Source: a bacterium (GTDB taxonomy: Bacteria; Hinthialibacterota; Hinthialibacteria; OLB16). From it: a stretch of 64,000 nucleotides of DNA. A model generated the notes under the pieces. That model did not search any database. It was not told where the DNA came from and was given only the letters and a program-made list of their open reading frames with translations. A program made the translations under genes and the position numbers. The stretch covers positions 62,001-126,000 of the forward strand of contig JAJVIK010000011.1 of assembly GCA_022072055.1 (NCBI GenBank). The letters run 5' to 3'. Position 1 is the stretch's first letter; the number at the start of each line of letters is the position of its first letter. Shown here in pieces: positions 60,792-64,000 of the stretch.

Positions 60792-61574
60792 CTACTCGAC
60801 AGATTTATCCCTGTCACTGCCCGTCCGACTTCGTTCCCTGGGGAGCCTGCGGGCAAGGGTATAGGCCGAAACACTTGCGGCCCCGGCCTCAAGGAGGATT
60901 TCCGCGCATGAGGAAAGTGTCAAACCCGTGGTCATGACATCATCCACAAGCAGGACCCGATGGCCCTCGACTCCTCGGGTCCCGGCGCGGAAGACCTTCT
61001 TGAGGTTCGCGGCGCGCCATTTTCCGGAGAGTCGACTTTGCGGGGGACGCCACCCCACTCGCCGCAACGCATGGGCATGGATGGGAATCGACCAGGATCG
61101 CGCCAGGATCTCTCCAAGAAATTCCGCCTGGTTGAACTCCCGCTGGAAGCGACGAAGCGGATGCAACGGAACCGGCACAATGGCATCGAAGCGCCGGGTC
61201 CCGAAATGGCGCTCCGCGCCCGCTAGGAAAACCCCGACGAGATAAGGTCGAACCCGATAGCTGCTCTTGAACTTGAATTCAAGGATCAGATCTCGAAGTG
61301 GTCCCTCATAGGTTGCGGCGCTGCGAGCGGCCTCAAACGCAAGAGGGCGTCCGCGGCACCAGCCGCACCCCTCGATATCCCCTTCCTGGATTTGCCCGCC
61401 GTTGAGGGGCGCCCCACAGCGCGCGCACACAGGCGGGCTGACAAGGCGGACAGCGTGTGTGCAAGCCGCGCACAAAATCTGCTCCTCGCCTTGGACAGGT
61501 AAGACCTCACCGCAGGCCCGGCACAAGGGCGGGAAGAAAAGACTCCGGACCGAGGTCGCAAGGGCGGTCCACAT
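60792..61574 (-). CDS. ComF family phosphoribosyltransferase-like protein
   Basis: 260 residues. N-terminal zinc fingers: CRACGEVLP, CAACTHAV, CARCGAPL and CGWCRGR. The PRTase motif is GHRVLLVDDVMTTGLTLSSC, with QSRLSGKWRAANLKKVFRAG before it. ComF relatives take part in natural transformation or DNA repair in some bacteria; the family also includes purine-salvage-like enzymes, so the role here is not fixed. The upstream neighbour, the sialidase, is 47 bases away on the same strand. Confidence 0.85.
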   Translation of the reverse strand: MWTALATSVRSLFFPPLCRACGEVLPVQGEEQILCAACTHAVRLVSPPVCARCGAPLNGGQIQEGDIEGCGWCRGRPLAFEAARSAATYEGPLRDLILEFKFKSSYRVRPYLVGVFLAGAERHFGTRRFDAIVPVPLHPLRRFQREFNQAEFLGEILARSWSIPIHAHALRRVGWRPPQSRLSGKWRAANLKKVFRAGTRGVEGHRVLLVDDVMTTGLTLSSCAEILLEAGAASVSAYTLARRLPRERSRTGSDRDKSVE

Positions 61575-61621
61575 CGCCTCTGAGATTCCTTCCGAAACTC
61601 GGCGCTTCCGCGCGGAGGCCC

Positions 61622-62662
61622 TTACTTCAGGAGTTTGGGATCAATCAGGGCAAAACGGATCCGCTCGCGTTTCCAGGTGTAAGTCAGTGCGATCCTTCCG
61701 TCGGCGAGCTGGATGATGGCCGGGTAGGAGAACTCCGCCCCCGGCGTCTTCTCCAATTCGATCGCGTTCCGCCAGGTCTCTCCGCCATCCGAGGAAAGTG
61801 ACAGGGTCAGGATTCCCCGGCCCCCTGTTTTTCGGGTGGTTGGGTTAAAGATCAGGGCGACTCGTCCATCCTCCAGATTGACCGCATCAAAGCCGGCGTT
61901 GGGATTGGGGAGTTCGGTGCGCTTCGCGGGAGTCCAAGTGAGGCCGTTGTCCTCCGATGTCGAGGCGCAAACACGGCCGATTGCGGTCCGGGAGCGAGTC
62001 AGCATGCGGAGCTTGTTCGGTCCGGCGCGGAAGATTGTCGGCTGAATGATTCCATACAAGTCATCCTCCAGGTTGATCGGAGCCCCCTTGGTCCAGGTCC
62101 GTCCGCCATCTCTGGTGATTTCGCACCAGCATCCCCATGCTTCCCAGCTTTCCACTGAAGTTCCGCACAGGAGCGTCCCGTCCTCGAGCTGGAACGGCTT
62201 GTTCTTGATCGGTCCCAAAATCCCGGCTGGAAGCTTTTCGGGCGCCGACCAGGTTCGTCCGTTGTCCTTGGAGCGCTTGAGGAATCCGGTCCAGGTGTCC
62301 GGGCTGGGACCCGCCTTGTAAAACAAGAGCGCCTCGCCACTCACCCGATCCTTCCACAGAACCGGATTCCAGCAGGGAACCCCCTCGTGACGGGCCACCT
62401 CCACGGGCGCGCTCCACTCTCCATCCAGGCGGGTCGAAGCCCAGATTCCGACATCCTCCGCGCCCTCGTCGGCTCCCCCGAACCAGGCGGCCACGATCTG
62501 TCCCTGGTCCACCTCTACCAGCGTGGAGGCGTGGCAGGAGGGGAAGGGAGCGGTTTCATAGATGAATTCGTGACTCACGATCGCCTCCTGTCCGGCATGC
62601 GTGGAAACGGCAAATGCGGCCAAAAGGGGCCAAATGAGGGTCTTGGGGCAAGTGGAAAGCAC
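61622..62662 (-). CDS. exported exo-alpha-sialidase-like (BNR/Asp-box) protein
   Basis: 346 residues from GTG 62662; longer in-frame extensions run back into a different gene region and would bury the signal peptide (TLIWPLLAAFAVSTHA-GQ). Four Asp-boxes are seen: SKDNGRTW, TRDGGRTW, SEDNGLTW and SSDGGETW. QIVAAWFGGADEGAEDVGIW matches the sialidase family BNR_2, and active-site Arg/Glu/Tyr candidates are not verified. It probably cleaves or binds a sialic-acid-like glycan outside the cytoplasm. It is divergent from the glmU-like gene. Confidence 0.85.
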   Translation of the reverse strand: MLSTCPKTLIWPLLAAFAVSTHAGQEAIVSHEFIYETAPFPSCHASTLVEVDQGQIVAAWFGGADEGAEDVGIWASTRLDGEWSAPVEVARHEGVPCWNPVLWKDRVSGEALLFYKAGPSPDTWTGFLKRSKDNGRTWSAPEKLPAGILGPIKNKPFQLEDGTLLCGTSVESWEAWGCWCEITRDGGRTWTKGAPINLEDDLYGIIQPTIFRAGPNKLRMLTRSRTAIGRVCASTSEDNGLTWTPAKRTELPNPNAGFDAVNLEDGRVALIFNPTTRKTGGRGILTLSLSSDGGETWRNAIELEKTPGAEFSYPAIIQLADGRIALTYTWKRERIRFALIDPKLLK

Positions 62663-62686
62663 GGGTGCGATGGTCTCCTCTCGAAC

Positions 62687-62715
62687 TTGACAGCGGCGCG
62701 CGCGTTGCGTAGAGT
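62687..62715 (+). promoter_or_regulatory. sigma70-like promoter for glmU-prs
   Basis: TTGACA (62687-62692, a perfect -35), 17 bases, TAGAGT (62710-62715). It points to the glmU-like gene 190 bases downstream; the leader sits in the 246-base gap between it and the sialidase gene. Confidence 0.5.
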
Positions 62716-62908
62716 TTGCCCGATTATTGGCAAAATAACCACCCGCCTTGCGCGCCATGGCGTCGGCGTGGGGGGAACGACCATCAGGGTGTCCGCCTCC
62801 TCCGGCATGGACCGGAAATAGGGAGAGAAAGGTGGCGGGTGTCACCCGTTTTTTTGTGTCCGAACAGTTCGTGGGGGGCGGGCTTGGCCCCCGAAGAGGA
62901 AAGGTCCC

Positions 62909-63931
62909 TTGAAACCGCTTAACTCGGTGATCCTGGCGGCGGGCGATGGAACTCGCCTGAACTCCAATCGGCCCAAAGTCCTGCATGAGGTTTGCGGTCA
63001 CCCGATGCTCCACTATGTCCTCCGCGTGGCGGGCGAGGTGGGAGCAACCCGCCATGTGGTGGTGATCGGGTATGAGGGCGAGCAAGTTCGACAGTCCTTC
63101 CGGAATCGAGGCGACATCGAGTTCGCCGAGCAAACCGAGCGTTTGGGGACCGGACACGCGGTTCGGATGGCGCAGCCCGGCCTGAAGGGGTATACGGGGG
63201 ACATTCTGGTTCTGGCCGGGGATACGCCGCTTCTGACCGCCCCGACCCTTCAAAAGCTGGTCCAATGGCACCGTCACCAGGATGCCGCGGTCACCATCCT
63301 GACCGCGGAAATGCCAGAACCGAAGGGGTATGGACGGATCCTCCGATACGAGGACAACCGGGTCCAGGGGATCGTGGAGGAAAAGGACGCCAACCGCTAC
63401 GAGCGCGCGATCCGGGAAATCAACACGGGGTCATACTGTTTTGATGCCCAAGCGCTCTTCCAGGCCTTGGAGCGAATTACCCCCGAGAATGTCCAGAATG
63501 AGTATTATCTCACCGATTGCATCCGCATTCTGGTCGAGCAGGGGTGTCGCGTGGAAGCAGTGATCACGGAGGACCACACCGAGGCGATCGGGGTCAACAC
63601 TCGGGTCCAGCTCGCCGAGGCGGAGCGGATTCTCCGTCAACGGATATTGGTCCGCCTGATGATGTCCGGAATCACCATCCATGATCCCTCCTCGTGCTAT
63701 GTCGATGAGGAGGCGGAAATCGGAAAAGACACGGTTTTGTACCCGGGAACAATGGTTATGGGTCCGAGTCGTATTGGAAAGAATTGCAGATTGGGACCGA
63801 ACGCGCAGATCGTGGCCTCAACGGTCGGAGAGAACACGGTGATCAACGCCTCCTACCTGAATGGGGCGGTGGTGGGGGATGGCGAACGGATCGGCCCCTT
63901 CGCGACAATCAACGGCGGGAAAGGCGTCTGA
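62909..63931 (+). CDS. glmU: GlmU-like UDP-GlcNAc pyrophosphorylase, C-terminally short
   Basis: 340 residues from TTG 62909 with GAGGAAAGG upstream. The uridyltransferase half is complete: LAAGDGTRLNSNRPKVLHEV, GTGHAVRMAQ, LAGDTPLLT, GYGRILRYEDNRVQGIVEEK and INTGSYCFDA. The left-handed beta-helix begins at about 255 (IGKDTVLYPGTMVMGPSRIG) but stops at GPFATINGG, whereas full GlmU is about 450-460 residues. The acetyltransferase catalytic part is missing, so only the GlcNAc-1-P uridylation step is expected. It overlaps prs by one base (TGATG). Confidence 0.9.
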   Translation: MKPLNSVILAAGDGTRLNSNRPKVLHEVCGHPMLHYVLRVAGEVGATRHVVVIGYEGEQVRQSFRNRGDIEFAEQTERLGTGHAVRMAQPGLKGYTGDILVLAGDTPLLTAPTLQKLVQWHRHQDAAVTILTAEMPEPKGYGRILRYEDNRVQGIVEEKDANRYERAIREINTGSYCFDAQALFQALERITPENVQNEYYLTDCIRILVEQGCRVEAVITEDHTEAIGVNTRVQLAEAERILRQRILVRLMMSGITIHDPSSCYVDEEAEIGKDTVLYPGTMVMGPSRIGKNCRLGPNAQIVASTVGENTVINASYLNGAVVGDGERIGPFATINGGKGV

Positions 63932-64000
63932 TGGACCAGCGGACACTCAAGATTTTCAGCGGCACCTCCAATCCGGCCTTGGCGGAATCCATCGCCAACG
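63931..64000 (+). CDS. prs: ribose-phosphate pyrophosphokinase (5' end only)
   Basis: The first 23 codons read MDQRTLKIFSGTSNPALAES; KIFSGTSNPALAxxIA is the N-terminal hallmark of PRPP synthetase. It starts within the glmU-like stop (TGATG), and a glmU-prs pair is found in other bacteria. The rest is beyond the window, so integrity is unknown. Confidence 0.85.
   Translation, partial: MDQRTLKIFSGTSNPALAESIAN

Noticed and set aside
1-64000. tRNA, rRNA, tmRNA or riboswitch genes
   Set aside because: No tRNA T-loop pattern with matching acceptor, no rRNA or tmRNA motif and no known riboswitch aptamer recognised by eye; a covariance search was not possible.

Overview
The window is about 63% GC chromosome from an uncultured-type bacterium with a Planctomycete-like or related deep lineage character (PVC superphylum, Hydrogenedentota or Sumerlaeota are all possible). 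The evidence is the gene content: exported PSCyt1/DUF1549/DUF1553 proteins, three-domain c-type cytochrome-like proteins, Tat-exported DUF1501 proteins, PQQ-type beta-propellers, LamG and sialidase-like secreted enzymes, and a Pro/Thr-rich linker ending in a dockerin-like motif. Housekeeping genes (trpS, scpA, scpB, fba, rlmI-like, smpB, comF-like, glmU-like, prs) show that this is chromosome, not plasmid or phage. No tRNA, rRNA, CRISPR array, IS element or prophage was recognised.

Layout. 1-18.5 kb: secreted 'planctomycete-type' enzymes (two DUF1549 proteins, a heparan-glucosaminide acetyltransferase-like membrane protein, two PQQ propeller proteins, one carrying LamG and methyltransferase-like domains), an FtsX permease pair, then a minus-strand trpS-scpA-scpB-DUF1501 operon. 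18.6-36.9 kb: an 18-kb plus-strand operon, the highlight of the window. It has a possible 25-codon leader ORF, a fatty acyl-AMP ligase (FAAL), a PKS (ACP-KS-dead AT-dead DH-KR-ACP), an NRPS (C-A-PCP) fused to two ketoacyl synthase III-like domains, an OleD-like reductase, an exported protein of unknown function, and an ABC exporter ATPase and permease. The adenylation-domain code reads DLTKVGEVGK, which predicts asparagine. No thioesterase is present. A perfect hairpin closes the operon.

37-46.4 kb: class II aldolase, a glycosyltransferase, a DUF3748/YidR-like propeller, a HEPN/MNT toxin-antitoxin pair of lower GC, a PbfA-like class III PLP enzyme, a GHL10-like secreted TIM-barrel protein and an iron alcohol dehydrogenase, with a 35-bp tandem repeat before the last. 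46.6-51.5 kb: a three-gene secreted cytochrome/DUF1501/dockerin-like operon. 51.5-64 kb: rlmI-like, smpB, a large membrane-anchored propeller/Ig/TPR protein, DUF362, a truncated globin, a second acetyltransferase-like gene with its secreted partner, comF-like, a sialidase, and a shortened glmU followed by prs, which runs off the end.

How the cluster may work (inference): FAAL activates a free fatty acid and loads the N-terminal ACP of the PKS; the KS and KR would give a beta-hydroxyacyl chain if malonyl units are supplied in trans; the NRPS joins it to Asn; and the first KAS III-like domain releases the chain by carbon-carbon bond formation instead of hydrolysis. The SDR would reduce the resulting ketone, and the ABC system would move the lipid product out of the inner membrane.
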